DNA from: Pseudomonas sp. SL4(2022)
Lineage (GTDB): Bacteria; Pseudomonadota; Gammaproteobacteria; Pseudomonadales; Pseudomonadaceae
Assembly (NCBI RefSeq): GCF_026625725.1
Contig: NZ_CP113060.1
Location: 2,858,001-2,922,000, forward strand
Direction of reading: 5' to 3'
Length of the DNA stretch: 64,000 bases
In this document: piece by piece, positions 49,787-58,423 of the stretch
How positions within the stretch are numbered: position 1 is the first letter of the stretch
Layout of the letters: every line of letters begins with the position of its first letter
Made by a program: the position numbers and the translations under genes
Notes under the pieces: generated by a model
What the model was told of the DNA's origin: nothing
Database searches by the model: none
What the model saw: only the letters and a program-made list of their open reading frames with translations

Positions 49787-50584
49787 ATGCGCTGCACCTA
49801 CACAAATTGTCTGCTGAGCCTGGCGATGGTTCTCTTCAGTTCGATGTTGCAGGCTTCGCCCGGCGTGGCGTTGGTCCAGGTGCAGCAGGCCCAGGTGCAG
49901 GTATTCCGCACCAGTACGGACCTGTTCATTCATCGCGGTGAGGGTGGGCATGCCGAACTGGCGGCCAAGGTGCAGGCTGATCTGGGCAAGCTGCGCGAAA
50001 GCCTGGCTACCCTGCAGGCGCAGGCCCAGTCCGATTCGGCTCGGTTGGCTATGGAGCAGCTGCAGGCACCTCTGGCGGCCTTTACCGCTCTGGTCGAGCA
50101 GACCTTGGCCTACAAGCCCGGCGAACCGGACCTGCCGTGGGAATTCAACTTCCAGTACAGCAAGGCTCAGCGTGAACTGATTGCGGCTCTGGAATCAATC
50201 GAGCAGCAATTGCTCAAAGGTCTGGCGCAGCCACTATCGGCTGCCGACCAGCGCTTGCAGAGTCTGCCGGCCAAGGTGCAATACCTGGCTGCGCGCTACA
50301 CCGCTCGTGCCTATGTCGGTGATATAGAAACTCTGCCGGAGCAACAGCAGCACTACCTGAATCAGGATATTGACGTGCTGGCCAAGCAAGTCGAAGCCGA
50401 GTTGCTCAGCTTGAATGGTGAACTGGCCGATGAGCCAGCGCGTCAGCGGCTGCAACGTGCTTCGACACGTTGGAAATTCATCTACCCACGTCTGCTGGAT
50501 TACAGTGAAAACCTGGTGCCGCTGGTTATCGAGCGGCACGCGGCTGAATTGGCTGGCCAACTACAGCGCTTGCACGCGCAATAA
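49787..50584 (+). CDS. Hypothetical exported helical protein
   Basis: A 265-residue protein. A signal peptide (LLSLAMVLFSSMLQASPG) is followed by an almost entirely helical sequence rich in Gln, Leu and Ala with heptad-like patterning (LGKLRESLATLQAQAQ, LAKQVEAELLSLNGEL), so probably coiled coil in the periplasm. I recognise no domain. The ATG at 49787 has GGATGG upstream; the ATG at 49772 would leave a leader of about 10 nt. Confidence 0.7.
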   Translation: MRCTYTNCLLSLAMVLFSSMLQASPGVALVQVQQAQVQVFRTSTDLFIHRGEGGHAELAAKVQADLGKLRESLATLQAQAQSDSARLAMEQLQAPLAAFTALVEQTLAYKPGEPDLPWEFNFQYSKAQRELIAALESIEQQLLKGLAQPLSAADQRLQSLPAKVQYLAARYTARAYVGDIETLPEQQQHYLNQDIDVLAKQVEAELLSLNGELADEPARQRLQRASTRWKFIYPRLLDYSENLVPLVIERHAAELAGQLQRLHAQ

Positions 50585-50586
50585 CC

Positions 50587-51056
50587 TTAGGCACCATGCA
50601 AAACTGCGCAGTTCTTGCGGGCGTGTTGGGTACGGTAAAGGGCTTGATCTACCTGTTCCAGAGCTTCAGCCAGATTGCTGCTGTCCGGCGGCCACGGGGC
50701 GCCACCGTTGCTGGAGGCAATCACTGCACCCTGTGGGGCCTTGAATCCGCTCCAGGCGATGCTGGGCAACTCGCTCTTCAAACGCTCCAGAAATGGACGC
50801 CATCGGACACATTGTAGGGCTGCCTGAGAACGCGCAGGTGGCCAATGACCTGCAGCATGGCCGCTCGGCTTTGTACATCATGATCCAGGCGCGCAATCAC
50901 CATGTAGGAGATTTCGGCCAGGTGCAGTCCCACTTCCTGGCGGATGCGTTGGCTGGTGTCATACCTGATCAAGGTGCCCTGCAGCCAGCTCAGCCCTGCG
51001 ACCAACAGTGCAATCAGAATGGCAAATCGGCTGCGCATGCTCTGCGATGAGCGCAT
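50587..51056 (-). pseudogene. Decayed diguanylate cyclase (GGDEF) gene with internal deletion
   Basis: Two parts of one gene remain on the minus strand, in different frames. The 5' part (51056 to about 50800) encodes a membrane-anchored sensor start (MRSRFAILIALLVAGLSWLQ, HLAEISYMVIARLDHDVQSR). The 3' part (about 50800 to 50587) encodes the end of a GGDEF domain (ALEQVDQALYRTQHARKNCA), which resembles the conserved ADxALYxAKxxGRN end of that domain. The GGDEF core with its active-site loop is missing and the junction near 50780-50810 is out of frame, so the gene is dead. Confidence 0.75.
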
Positions 51057-51227
51057 GCGACACGACGACTCCTGCGGCAAAAGGCTTAGCTGTGGTTGGT
51101 GTTGTGTATAGAGCGCCGTTGGTCTGTGCCGCGGTGTGAGGCAGGCGATTGCGGGCTGCCAGGTGACTAGTGACTGCGTTATACTCACCGGCTTTTCCGA
51201 AAGTTTGACCTACGAGTGCTGCCAGTC

Positions 51228-52323
51228 ATGGAAATCAACCCGATCCTTAATAGCATCAAGGACCTGTCCGAGCGCACCCAGACTATTCGGGGGTATCTTT
51301 GACTACGATCACAAGCATGATCGTCTGGTCGAAGTAAACCGCGAACTCGAAGACCCGAACGTCTGGAACAAGCCCGAATACGCCCAGAGCCTGGGCCGTG
51401 AGCGCGCCACGCTGGCGCAGATCGTCGAAACCATCGACGATCTGACCAGCAGCCTGGCCGATTCCCGTGACCTGCTCGACATGGCTGTCGAAGAGGATGA
51501 TGAAGCGGCTGTAAGCGATATCGTCAGTGAACTCGAGCGCCTGCGCGGCATCCTCGAGAAGCTGGAATTCCGCCGCATGTTCAGCCACGAGATGGACCCG
51601 AACAACTGCTACCTGGATATCCAGGCCGGTTCCGGCGGCACCGAGGCGCAAGACTGGGCCAACATCCTGCTGCGTATGTACCTGCGCTGGGCTGATAAGC
51701 GCGGCTTCAGCGCCGAGATCGTCGAGCTTTCTGAAGGCGAAGTGGCCGGTATCAAAGGTGCCACCGTGCACATCAAGGGCGAGTACGCCTTCGGCTGGCT
51801 GCGCACCGAGATTGGCGTGCATCGGCTGGTGCGCAAGAGCCCCTTCGACTCTGGCGCGCGTCGCCACACCTCGTTCTCGGCGGTGTTCGTGTCGCCTGAG
51901 ATCGACGACAAGGTTGAGATCGAGATCAACCCGTCTGACCTGCGCATCGACACCTACCGCTCCTCCGGCGCGGGTGGTCAGCACGTCAACACCACCGACT
52001 CGGCGGTACGTATCACCCACGTACCGACCAATACCGTGGTGGCGTGCCAGAACGAGCGCTCGCAGCACGCCAACAAGGACACCGCCATGAAGATGCTGCG
52101 GGCCAAGTTGTACGAGCTGGAAATGATGAAACGCAACGCGGCGTCCCAGGCGCTGGAAGACTCCAAGTCGGATATCGGCTGGGGCCATCAGATTCGATCC
52201 TACGTGCTTGATGACTCGCGCATCAAGGATCTGCGTACCGGCGTTGAACGCAGCGACTGCCAGAAGGTTCTCGATGGCGACCTCGACCAGTACCTTGAGG
52301 CCAGCCTCAAACAAGGCCTGTAA
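51228..52323 (+). CDS. prfB: Peptide chain release factor 2, programmed +1 frameshift
   Basis: RF2 is encoded in two frames. Codons from ATG 51228 read [15 protein letters not shown]...GYL and meet an in-frame TGA at 51300-51302. The site CGGGGGTATCTTTGAC has the internal Shine-Dalgarno-like GGGGG, then CTT-TGA-C, as in E. coli. Shifting +1 after CTT resumes at GAC (51301) and continues to 52323, giving 364 residues. The GGQ motif ([15 protein letters not shown]) and the SPF tripeptide ([10 protein letters not shown]) are present. RF2 autoregulates its own synthesis because low RF2 lets the ribosome shift at TGA. lysS follows. Confidence 0.97.
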
Positions 52324-52335
52324 TACCTTTCGATT

Positions 52336-52356
52336 CCGCCCTCCAGCAGAGGGCGG
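52336..52356 (+). other. Hairpin between prfB and lysS
   Basis: CCGCCCTC-CAGCA-GAGGGCGG, a perfect 8-bp stem without a T-run. It is unlikely to terminate; it may modulate lysS expression or mRNA stability. Confidence 0.5.
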
Positions 52357-52379
52357 CAACGACCCTGTGACGGAAACCG

Positions 52380-53903
52380 ATGACCATGAGCGACCAACAA
52401 CTTGACCCGCACGCCTCTTCCCACGAAGACGGGCAGCACGAAGAAAACAAGCTGATTGCCCAGCGCAAGGAAAAGCTTGCCGCTATCCGTGAGCAGGGCA
52501 ACGCCTTCCCGAACGATTTCCGTCGTGAGCACTACTGTGCTGATCTGCAAAAGCAGTACGCCGAGAAAACCAAGGAAGAGCTGGCTGAGGCGGCCATTCC
52601 CGTCAAGGTGGCGGGGCGCATCATGCTCAACCGTGGCTCGTTCATGGTGATTCAGGACATGACTGGGCGTATCCAGGTCTACGTTAACCGCAAGGCTCTG
52701 CCGGCCGAAACCCTGGAAGCGATCAAGCACTGGGACCTGGGCGACATTATCTCTGCAGTTGGCACCCTGGCTCGTTCCGGCAAGGGTGACCTGTACGTGG
52801 AAATGACCGACGTGCGCCTGCTGACCAAGTCACTGCGCCCACTGCCGGACAAACACCACGGCTTGACCGACACCGAACAGCGCTATCGCCAGCGTTACGT
52901 CGACCTGATGGTCAACGAGGAAACACGCCACACCTTCCGCGTGCGTTCGCAAGTGATTGCGCACATCCGCAGCTTCCTGATGAAACGCGATTTCCTTGAA
53001 GTGGAAACGCCGATGCTGCAAACCATCCCCGGTGGTGCAGCCGCCAAACCGTTCGAGACACACCACAACGCGCTGGACATGCAGATGTTCCTGCGCATCG
53101 CCCCGGAGCTGTACCTCAAGCGGTTGGTGGTCGGTGGTTTTGAGAAGGTCTTCGAGATCAACCGCAACTTCCGTAACGAAGGTGTTTCGACCCGGCACAA
53201 CCCCGAGTTCACCATGCTCGAGTTCTACCAGGCCTACGCCGATTACGAAGACAACATGGACCTGACCGAAGAACTGTTCCGTGAGTTGGCCATGCTGGTG
53301 CTGGGCACCACCGACGTGCCATACGGCGACAAGGTGTTCCACTTCGGCGAGCCGTTTGTGCGCTTGTCGGTGTTCGACTCGATCCTCAAGTACAACCCGG
53401 ACATCAGCGCGGCCGACCTCAACGACCTCGACACCGCTCGCGCCATCGCCAAAAAAGCCGGTGCCAAGGTGCTCGGCTTTGAAGGCCTGGGCAAACTGCA
53501 GGTGATGATTTTCGAAGAGCTGGTCGAGCACAAGCTGGAGCAGCCACACTTCATCACCCGTTACCCGTTCGAAGTCTCGCCACTGGCGCGTCGCAGTGAC
53601 GATGATCCGAGCGTGACCGACCGTTTCGAGTTGTTTATCGGTGGCCGTGAAATCGCCAACGCCTACTCCGAGCTGAACGATGCGGAAGACCAGGCCGAGC
53701 GCTTTATGCAGCAGGTGGCTGACAAGGACGCTGGTGACGATGAAGCCATGCACTACGACGCCGACTTCGTCCGTGCCCTGGAGTACGGCATGCCGCCGAC
53801 AGCGGGTGAGGGCATCGGGATCGACCGTTTGGTGATGCTGCTGACCAATTCACCATCGATTCGTGATGTGATCTTGTTCCCGCACATGCGCCCGCAGGCC
53901 TGA
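52380..53903 (+). CDS. lysS: Lysyl-tRNA synthetase, class II
   Basis: A 507-residue class IIb synthetase: OB-fold anticodon domain ([17 protein letters not shown]), then class II motif 1 ([15 protein letters not shown]), motif 2 ([24 protein letters not shown]) and motif 3 ([13 protein letters not shown]). It charges tRNA-Lys. The start could be 52380 or 52386 (MSDQQLDP); CGGAAACCG favours 52380. It is in the usual prfB-lysS operon. Confidence 0.97.
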   Translation: MTMSDQQLDPHASSHEDGQHEENKLIAQRKEKLAAIREQGNAFPNDFRREHYCADLQKQYAEKTKEELAEAAIPVKVAGRIMLNRGSFMVIQDMTGRIQVYVNRKALPAETLEAIKHWDLGDIISAVGTLARSGKGDLYVEMTDVRLLTKSLRPLPDKHHGLTDTEQRYRQRYVDLMVNEETRHTFRVRSQVIAHIRSFLMKRDFLEVETPMLQTIPGGAAAKPFETHHNALDMQMFLRIAPELYLKRLVVGGFEKVFEINRNFRNEGVSTRHNPEFTMLEFYQAYADYEDNMDLTEELFRELAMLVLGTTDVPYGDKVFHFGEPFVRLSVFDSILKYNPDISAADLNDLDTARAIAKKAGAKVLGFEGLGKLQVMIFEELVEHKLEQPHFITRYPFEVSPLARRSDDDPSVTDRFELFIGGREIANAYSELNDAEDQAERFMQQVADKDAGDDEAMHYDADFVRALEYGMPPTAGEGIGIDRLVMLLTNSPSIRDVILFPHMRPQA

Positions 53904-53910
53904 TACCTAC

Positions 53911-53935
53911 AAGCCGCCTCCGGGCGGCTTTTTAT
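53911..53935 (+). terminator. Rho-independent terminator after lysS
   Basis: AAGCCGCC-TCC-GGGCGGCTT followed by TTTATT. Confidence 0.88.
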
Positions 53936-54029
53936 TGCCTGGTTTTTTATGATCAGCCAGTGGATTATTTTCCCCGCTGACTGACTAAGTGATAAGTAAC
54001 GTGATGAATCGACAGAGGATTGTCTTGTT

Positions 54030-54743
54030 GTGACAGCCAAACCCGCGCCAGAGAGTGCCACCCTGATTGCCAATGCTGTAGTCGAGAGCGTGCAGTATCA
54101 GGGGCGCAAAGCCAGCCGTCAGGGCAGTGAGCAACGGCGCCAGGCCATTCTCGATGCTGCCATGCGTATTATTGTGCGTGACGGTGTGCGTGCCGTTCGT
54201 CACCGTGCAGTGGCGGCGGAGGCCGATGTGCCCTTGTCGGCGACGACCTACTACTTCAAAGACATCAACGACCTGATCACTGACACCTTTGCCCAGTTTG
54301 TCGAGCGCAGTGCTGCGCACATGGGGCAGTTCTGGAGTGGTACCGAAGGCTTGCTGCGCGAGCAGGTAAGCCGTCTGGATGGTAGCGCCGAGGCGCGTCG
54401 TCGCCTGGCCAATGAAATCGCCCGCTTGGCCGTGGAATATGTGCGCCAACAATTACTTACGCGACGCGAGTATCTGCTGGCCGAACAGGCCTTCCAGCAG
54501 GAAGCACTGCTCAACCCGCGATTGCATGGTTTGCTGCGGGCTCATCGGCAGATTCTGCTGCAAGGCGTGACGCACTTCTTCGAGGTGCTGGGCTCGCAGC
54601 AGGCCGAACAGGATGCCAAGCTATTGACGGCGATTATTGTGCGCATGGAGTATCAGGGGCTGCTCGATGGTATCGACCATCTGGACAGTGAAGATATGTT
54701 GGCCATGCTTAAACGTTATATGCATCTGGTACTGGGCCTCTGA
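54030..54743 (+). CDS. TetR/AcrR family transcriptional regulator
   Basis: A 237-residue regulator. After a 35-residue leader comes the TetR helix-turn-helix (RRQAILDAAMRIIVRDGVRAVRHRAVAAEADVPLSATTYYFKD). The all-helical ligand domain does not indicate the inducer. It starts with GTG at 54030, with AGAGGAT nine bases upstream. No divergent target gene is present; it may regulate the following lipoprotein gene or a distant target. Confidence 0.88.
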   Translation: MTAKPAPESATLIANAVVESVQYQGRKASRQGSEQRRQAILDAAMRIIVRDGVRAVRHRAVAAEADVPLSATTYYFKDINDLITDTFAQFVERSAAHMGQFWSGTEGLLREQVSRLDGSAEARRRLANEIARLAVEYVRQQLLTRREYLLAEQAFQQEALLNPRLHGLLRAHRQILLQGVTHFFEVLGSQQAEQDAKLLTAIIVRMEYQGLLDGIDHLDSEDMLAMLKRYMHLVLGL

Positions 54744-54785
54744 CAGACTTGTCGGCCCGCTCAATCCGTTCACAAGGAGAGCTGA

Positions 54786-55337
54786 ATGAACGCCTGGCGC
54801 GCGCTGCTTGCCGTGTCCTTTCTGTTACTGGGTGGCTGTCTGGTGACCTTCAAGGACCCGATACCGGCCAATGAAGCAGCCCCAATCCCCCTGCTTGGCG
54901 AGTGGTCGCGTAAGAACGAGTGGGGTGAGCAGCTTTACCTGCAGATCACCCGCGCCGGTTCCAACGTGTACAAGGCGCGGGCCTATGTCGACAGCCTGGA
55001 TAACCTCGACAGCGTTGAGGAATATGGTTTTACCGTGGCTCATCATGGTCGCCGCTGGTATCTGTCAGCCGGTCTGCCGAAACGTATGGGGGCCAACTTT
55101 GCTATCGCCGGCTTTGAGCTGACCACCGGTAATGAACTGGTTATTTACAACCTGGATGTCGACCGGATTCTCCAGGAGTTGGAGCTGGGCACGCTTGAGG
55201 GCGAAGTGATTGCGGCCGCGGAAGGCGATGGTGTGTTGATCAGCAGCCCGCTGGAGCAGGTGTTCGGTTACCTCGATGATCAGGCCAACTCGGATGTTTT
55301 TATCGAAGTGGCGCGTTATCAGCGCGCGGGTGATTAA
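54786..55337 (+). CDS. Lipoprotein of unknown function
   Basis: A 183-residue protein with signal and lipobox (LLLGGC) at the N-terminus; Asp is not at +2, so it probably goes to the outer membrane. The rest is beta-rich with no family I recognise. AAGGAGAGC precedes the ATG. The stop overlaps the next gene start by one base (TAATG), so the two are coupled; the order lipoprotein-QEGLA protein-AIM24-small protein is conserved in Pseudomonas as I recall it. Confidence 0.82.
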   Translation: MNAWRALLAVSFLLLGGCLVTFKDPIPANEAAPIPLLGEWSRKNEWGEQLYLQITRAGSNVYKARAYVDSLDNLDSVEEYGFTVAHHGRRWYLSAGLPKRMGANFAIAGFELTTGNELVIYNLDVDRILQELELGTLEGEVIAAAEGDGVLISSPLEQVFGYLDDQANSDVFIEVARYQRAGD

Positions 55338-56635
55338 TGATGAACAGCCATACCGGTTTGGACGGCTATCAACTAATCGTACGTGCTCTGTCTGACCGGA
55401 TTGTTGAGGCGCAGACGCCCATCCGTGTCCTTGATGCGGTGAAGTGGGACGACTCGATCCGCAGTGAGTTTCTCAAGCACAAGGGCAAGCAGCTGCCCAA
55501 AGTAGAGCGTGGTTATTACGCCAGTCGGCCCCTGGCGTTCGATGCTGCCGCAAAGAAACTGGAGTTCCAGAACATCGAGCGGGATATCACTCGCCAGCTC
55601 GGTCAGTTCAATCCGGTCGGGCAGATCATGCGGCGTATGTGTCGCGAGTACCGCATGGTTATCCGCATGCTCGAGGCACGCGGCACCGAGGATTTCGGCA
55701 TGATCAGCCAGGAACTGTATGGCGCGGCTTCCGATGCCTTCCATGCCGGTGACCCGACACTGGCCGACCTGGGCATGATGTTTTCCGACTTTCTCAACAA
55801 CATCGACAAACGTGGCGACCTCAAGGACGAGGCCAAGAACCTCAGTGCCAAAGATGCGGTCAACCTGCTGCAGCAGCGCCTGAACAAGGTGTTTGGTGAG
55901 GCGGAGAGCACCATTCGCGTGTTCGAGTCCGACGGTATCCTCGCTGACGCTGCCGCCGGTGCTGACTACATCAAGATTCGCAGCGACGCGATGTTTAACG
56001 AGCGCGATGTGCGCGCCCTGGAAGTGCATGAGGGCCTGGTGCATGTGGCCACCACCCTAAATGGGCTGAATCAGCCGATCTGCACCTTTCTGGCTAAGGG
56101 CCCGCCCTCATCCACCGTGACCCAGGAGGGGCTGGCGATTTTGATGGAAGTGATCACCTTCGCCTCTTATCCAACCCGTTTGCGCAAACTGACCAACCGC
56201 ACCCGTGCCATCCATATGGCCGAGGAGGGCGCAGATTTCCTGCAGGTCTTCGATTTCTACCGCGAGCAGGGTTTTACCCAGGAAGACAGCTACAGCAACG
56301 CCAACCGGGTGTTTCGCGGTTCGACCCCCAATGGCTTGCCTTTCACCAAGGACCTGTCCTACCTGAAAGGCTTTATCATGATTTACAACTACATCCAGTT
56401 GGCCGTGCGCAAAGGCAAACTGGAACAGATCCCGCTGCTGTTCTGTGGCAAGACCACCCTGGAAGACATGCGCACCCTGCGCAAACTGGTGGATGAAGGG
56501 CTGGTTGTTGCGCCCAAGTACCTGCCACCGCAGTTCAGCGACCTCAACTCGCTGTCGGCCTGGATGTGCTTCTCCAACTTCCTCAATCACCTGAGTCTTG
56601 ATCGGATCGAAGCCGACTACGCCAACATCCTCTAG
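55337..56635 (+). CDS. DUF1704 / QEGLA-motif zinc peptidase-like protein
   Basis: A 432-residue protein of the DUF1704 family (annotated in bacteria as flavohemoglobin expression-modulating QEGLA motif protein). It has HEGLVH at 231-236 (an HExxxH zinc motif) and QEGLA at 263-267, whose Glu264 is the likely third ligand. The eukaryotic relatives (MATCAP/KIAA0895) are tubulin tyrosine carboxypeptidases, which makes a protease activity plausible; the bacterial substrate is unknown. It overlaps the preceding lipoprotein gene by one base. Confidence 0.88.
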   Translation: MMNSHTGLDGYQLIVRALSDRIVEAQTPIRVLDAVKWDDSIRSEFLKHKGKQLPKVERGYYASRPLAFDAAAKKLEFQNIERDITRQLGQFNPVGQIMRRMCREYRMVIRMLEARGTEDFGMISQELYGAASDAFHAGDPTLADLGMMFSDFLNNIDKRGDLKDEAKNLSAKDAVNLLQQRLNKVFGEAESTIRVFESDGILADAAAGADYIKIRSDAMFNERDVRALEVHEGLVHVATTLNGLNQPICTFLAKGPPSSTVTQEGLAILMEVITFASYPTRLRKLTNRTRAIHMAEEGADFLQVFDFYREQGFTQEDSYSNANRVFRGSTPNGLPFTKDLSYLKGFIMIYNYIQLAVRKGKLEQIPLLFCGKTTLEDMRTLRKLVDEGLVVAPKYLPPQFSDLNSLSAWMCFSNFLNHLSLDRIEADYANIL

Positions 56636-56711
56636 GCGCTACTGCGCTCGGGTATGCAGCGTTGCGCACGACCTTCGCTCGTGACGCGCCTAACCCTTTA
56701 ATAGACGATTC

Positions 56712-56732
56712 GTAGCCCGGATGAAGCCCGGG
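56712..56732. repeat. Short REP-like fragment (GTAGCCCGGATGAAGCCCGG)
   Basis: GTAGCCCGGATGAAGCCCGG resembles a common Pseudomonas intergenic repeat beginning GTAGCCCGGATG. CCCGG and CCGGG can pair. It lies before the AIM24 gene. Confidence 0.4.
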
Positions 56733-56772
56733 GAGCCTTCACCGAGTCGTCGCCTAATTGCCAGGAGCCAAT

Positions 56773-57519
56773 ATGCCCAGCCATCAACTCGATTACGAAA
56801 TCCTCGGCGCCAGCGCGCAGAGCGTGGAGGTCATTCTCGATCCGGGCGAAACGGTGATCGCCGAAGCCGGAGTGATGAACTACATGACTGACGGCATCCG
56901 CTTTGAAACGCGCATGGGTGATGGTGCCGCCAGCGGCGTGCTGGGCAAACTGTGGAGTGCCGGAAAACGCATGCTCACTGGGGAGTCGCTGTTTATGACG
57001 CACTTCTCCAATGCCGGTAAAACCCAGGCGCGGGTGGCGTTTGCCGCGCCTTATCCCGGCACCGTGGTGCCGATTCAGTTGGCTGAGCATGGCGGTACGC
57101 TGATTTGCCAGAAAGACGCCTTTCTCTGCGCCGCCTACGGCACGGCGGTGGGCATCAGTTTCAACAAGCGTCTGGGGGCCGGTTTCTTTGGCGGCGAAGG
57201 CTTTATCCTGCAAAAGCTCGAAGGCGACGGCCTGGCCTTTGTGCATGCCGGCGGCACGGTGATTCGCAAGCAACTGAACAACGAAACTTTGCGTCTGGAC
57301 ACTGGCTGCCTGGTGGCCTTTACCCAGGGCATTGAATATGACATTGCCCTGGCCGGTGGCCTGAAAAGCATGCTGTTCGGTGGCGAAGGCATCCTGCTGG
57401 CCACGCTCAAGGGCACGGGCACCGTATGGGTGCAGAGCCTGCCGTTCTCGCGGCTGGCCGAGCGCATCTATGAGGCCACGTTCAAGGCCCGCGAAGAAGT
57501 CCGCGCCGGCGGCAAGTGA
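56773..57519 (+). CDS. AIM24 family protein (TIGR00266 type)
   Basis: A 248-residue beta-rich protein of the AIM24/TIGR00266 family ([53 protein letters not shown]). Its role is unknown; mitochondrial AIM24 affects inner membrane organisation. A CAGGAGCC ribosome site precedes the ATG at 56773. Confidence 0.9.
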   Translation: MPSHQLDYEILGASAQSVEVILDPGETVIAEAGVMNYMTDGIRFETRMGDGAASGVLGKLWSAGKRMLTGESLFMTHFSNAGKTQARVAFAAPYPGTVVPIQLAEHGGTLICQKDAFLCAAYGTAVGISFNKRLGAGFFGGEGFILQKLEGDGLAFVHAGGTVIRKQLNNETLRLDTGCLVAFTQGIEYDIALAGGLKSMLFGGEGILLATLKGTGTVWVQSLPFSRLAERIYEATFKAREEVRAGGK

Positions 57520-57612
57520 TGCGGCAATCTGGGGCTTTGCAGGCGCATGGGTTTGTAGCAAGCTGCGCCGCCTGTTGCTCAGCCCGCCAACCGATAACTC
57601 CGAGAGCCCGTC

Positions 57613-57918
57613 ATGAGTGAAGTAAATCCTATCCCGCTGATCCTCACCGCTATTGGCAGCATCTGCGCCACGGTGGCTGTGCTCGGTTACTACGGCTACC
57701 TGCATGTGGCCAAGCCGGAAGATGCCCTGCTGCTGGCCGAGTTCACCATGCTCAAGACCGTACCGGGCGAGGACTACAAGGTCTCGGTCAAACCCGCTAG
57801 CCAGGTCGCCCAGTGCATCGATGGCGTGCTGGTGCTGTTTGATCTGGAGCAGAAGGGCCTTAGTGGTGTACTGGTCGATCAGCGCAAACAGGCTGTGCGC
57901 TGCAACCCGGCTCAGTAA
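57613..57918 (+). CDS. Small membrane-anchored protein, function unknown
   Basis: A 101-residue protein with one N-terminal hydrophobic helix (PLILTAIGSICATVAVLGYYGYL) and a polar C-terminal part. No family is recognised. It lies 93 bp after the AIM24 gene in the same direction and is convergent with the next gene. Confidence 0.7.
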   Translation: MSEVNPIPLILTAIGSICATVAVLGYYGYLHVAKPEDALLLAEFTMLKTVPGEDYKVSVKPASQVAQCIDGVLVLFDLEQKGLSGVLVDQRKQAVRCNPAQ

Positions 57919-57921
57919 CGC

Positions 57922-58263
57922 TTAGCTCGCGCGGCTCTGCTGTTCGTTGAGGCGCTGCAGATGCCGGCGCGACAGCGCGAGGAAGCGTGGTGTCAGGCCG
58001 ATGTCTTCATACAACGGATCACCGTGTTCATCGGTGGCCACCACTTTACTGCCCCTGACGTAGGGCAGGCTGGCTTCCAGCTCGTCCAGTGCGGCACCCA
58101 GTAACTCTCCGAGCAGTTCCTCCACGTGATGTTTGGGGTACATCTCCTGCAATGCTGCCAGGCGTGCAGCGGTTTCCAGGTCGAGTCGTATTTGATAGGG
58201 CGTGACGCTCAGGCGCCCGCGGGCGTTTTCCTGCCAGTGCTGAACAAGCTCGCGAATCTTCAT
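57922..58263 (-). CDS. Small conserved protein (sometimes called pilin assembly protein)
   Basis: A 113-residue soluble helical protein (MKIRELVQHWQEN, YQIRLDLETAARLAALQEMYP, HVEELLGELLGAALDELEA). Similar Pseudomonas proteins are annotated as pilin assembly or type 1 pili tip component without evidence I can see. The pattern of a short basic N-terminus and an EELL helix resembles a small DNA-binding or dimerising protein, but I do not assign a function. It is divergent from ppc. Confidence 0.7.
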   Translation of the reverse strand: MKIRELVQHWQENARGRLSVTPYQIRLDLETAARLAALQEMYPKHHVEELLGELLGAALDELEASLPYVRGSKVVATDEHGDPLYEDIGLTPRFLALSRRHLQRLNEQQSRAS

Positions 58264-58423
58264 GATGACCTCATCTCTGTTCCGTATTCGCCCAGTAAGT
58301 CTGGGCCAGGCTTGCTTAACTGAGACTAGTGCCTGCTCCGGTCCGTGCGGCAAAAGCGTCGCGCACTTGTAAGAAGTTGGCGCGCTGGGCACTCTGAATG
58401 CAGGATCAGTGGAGGCAATAGTC

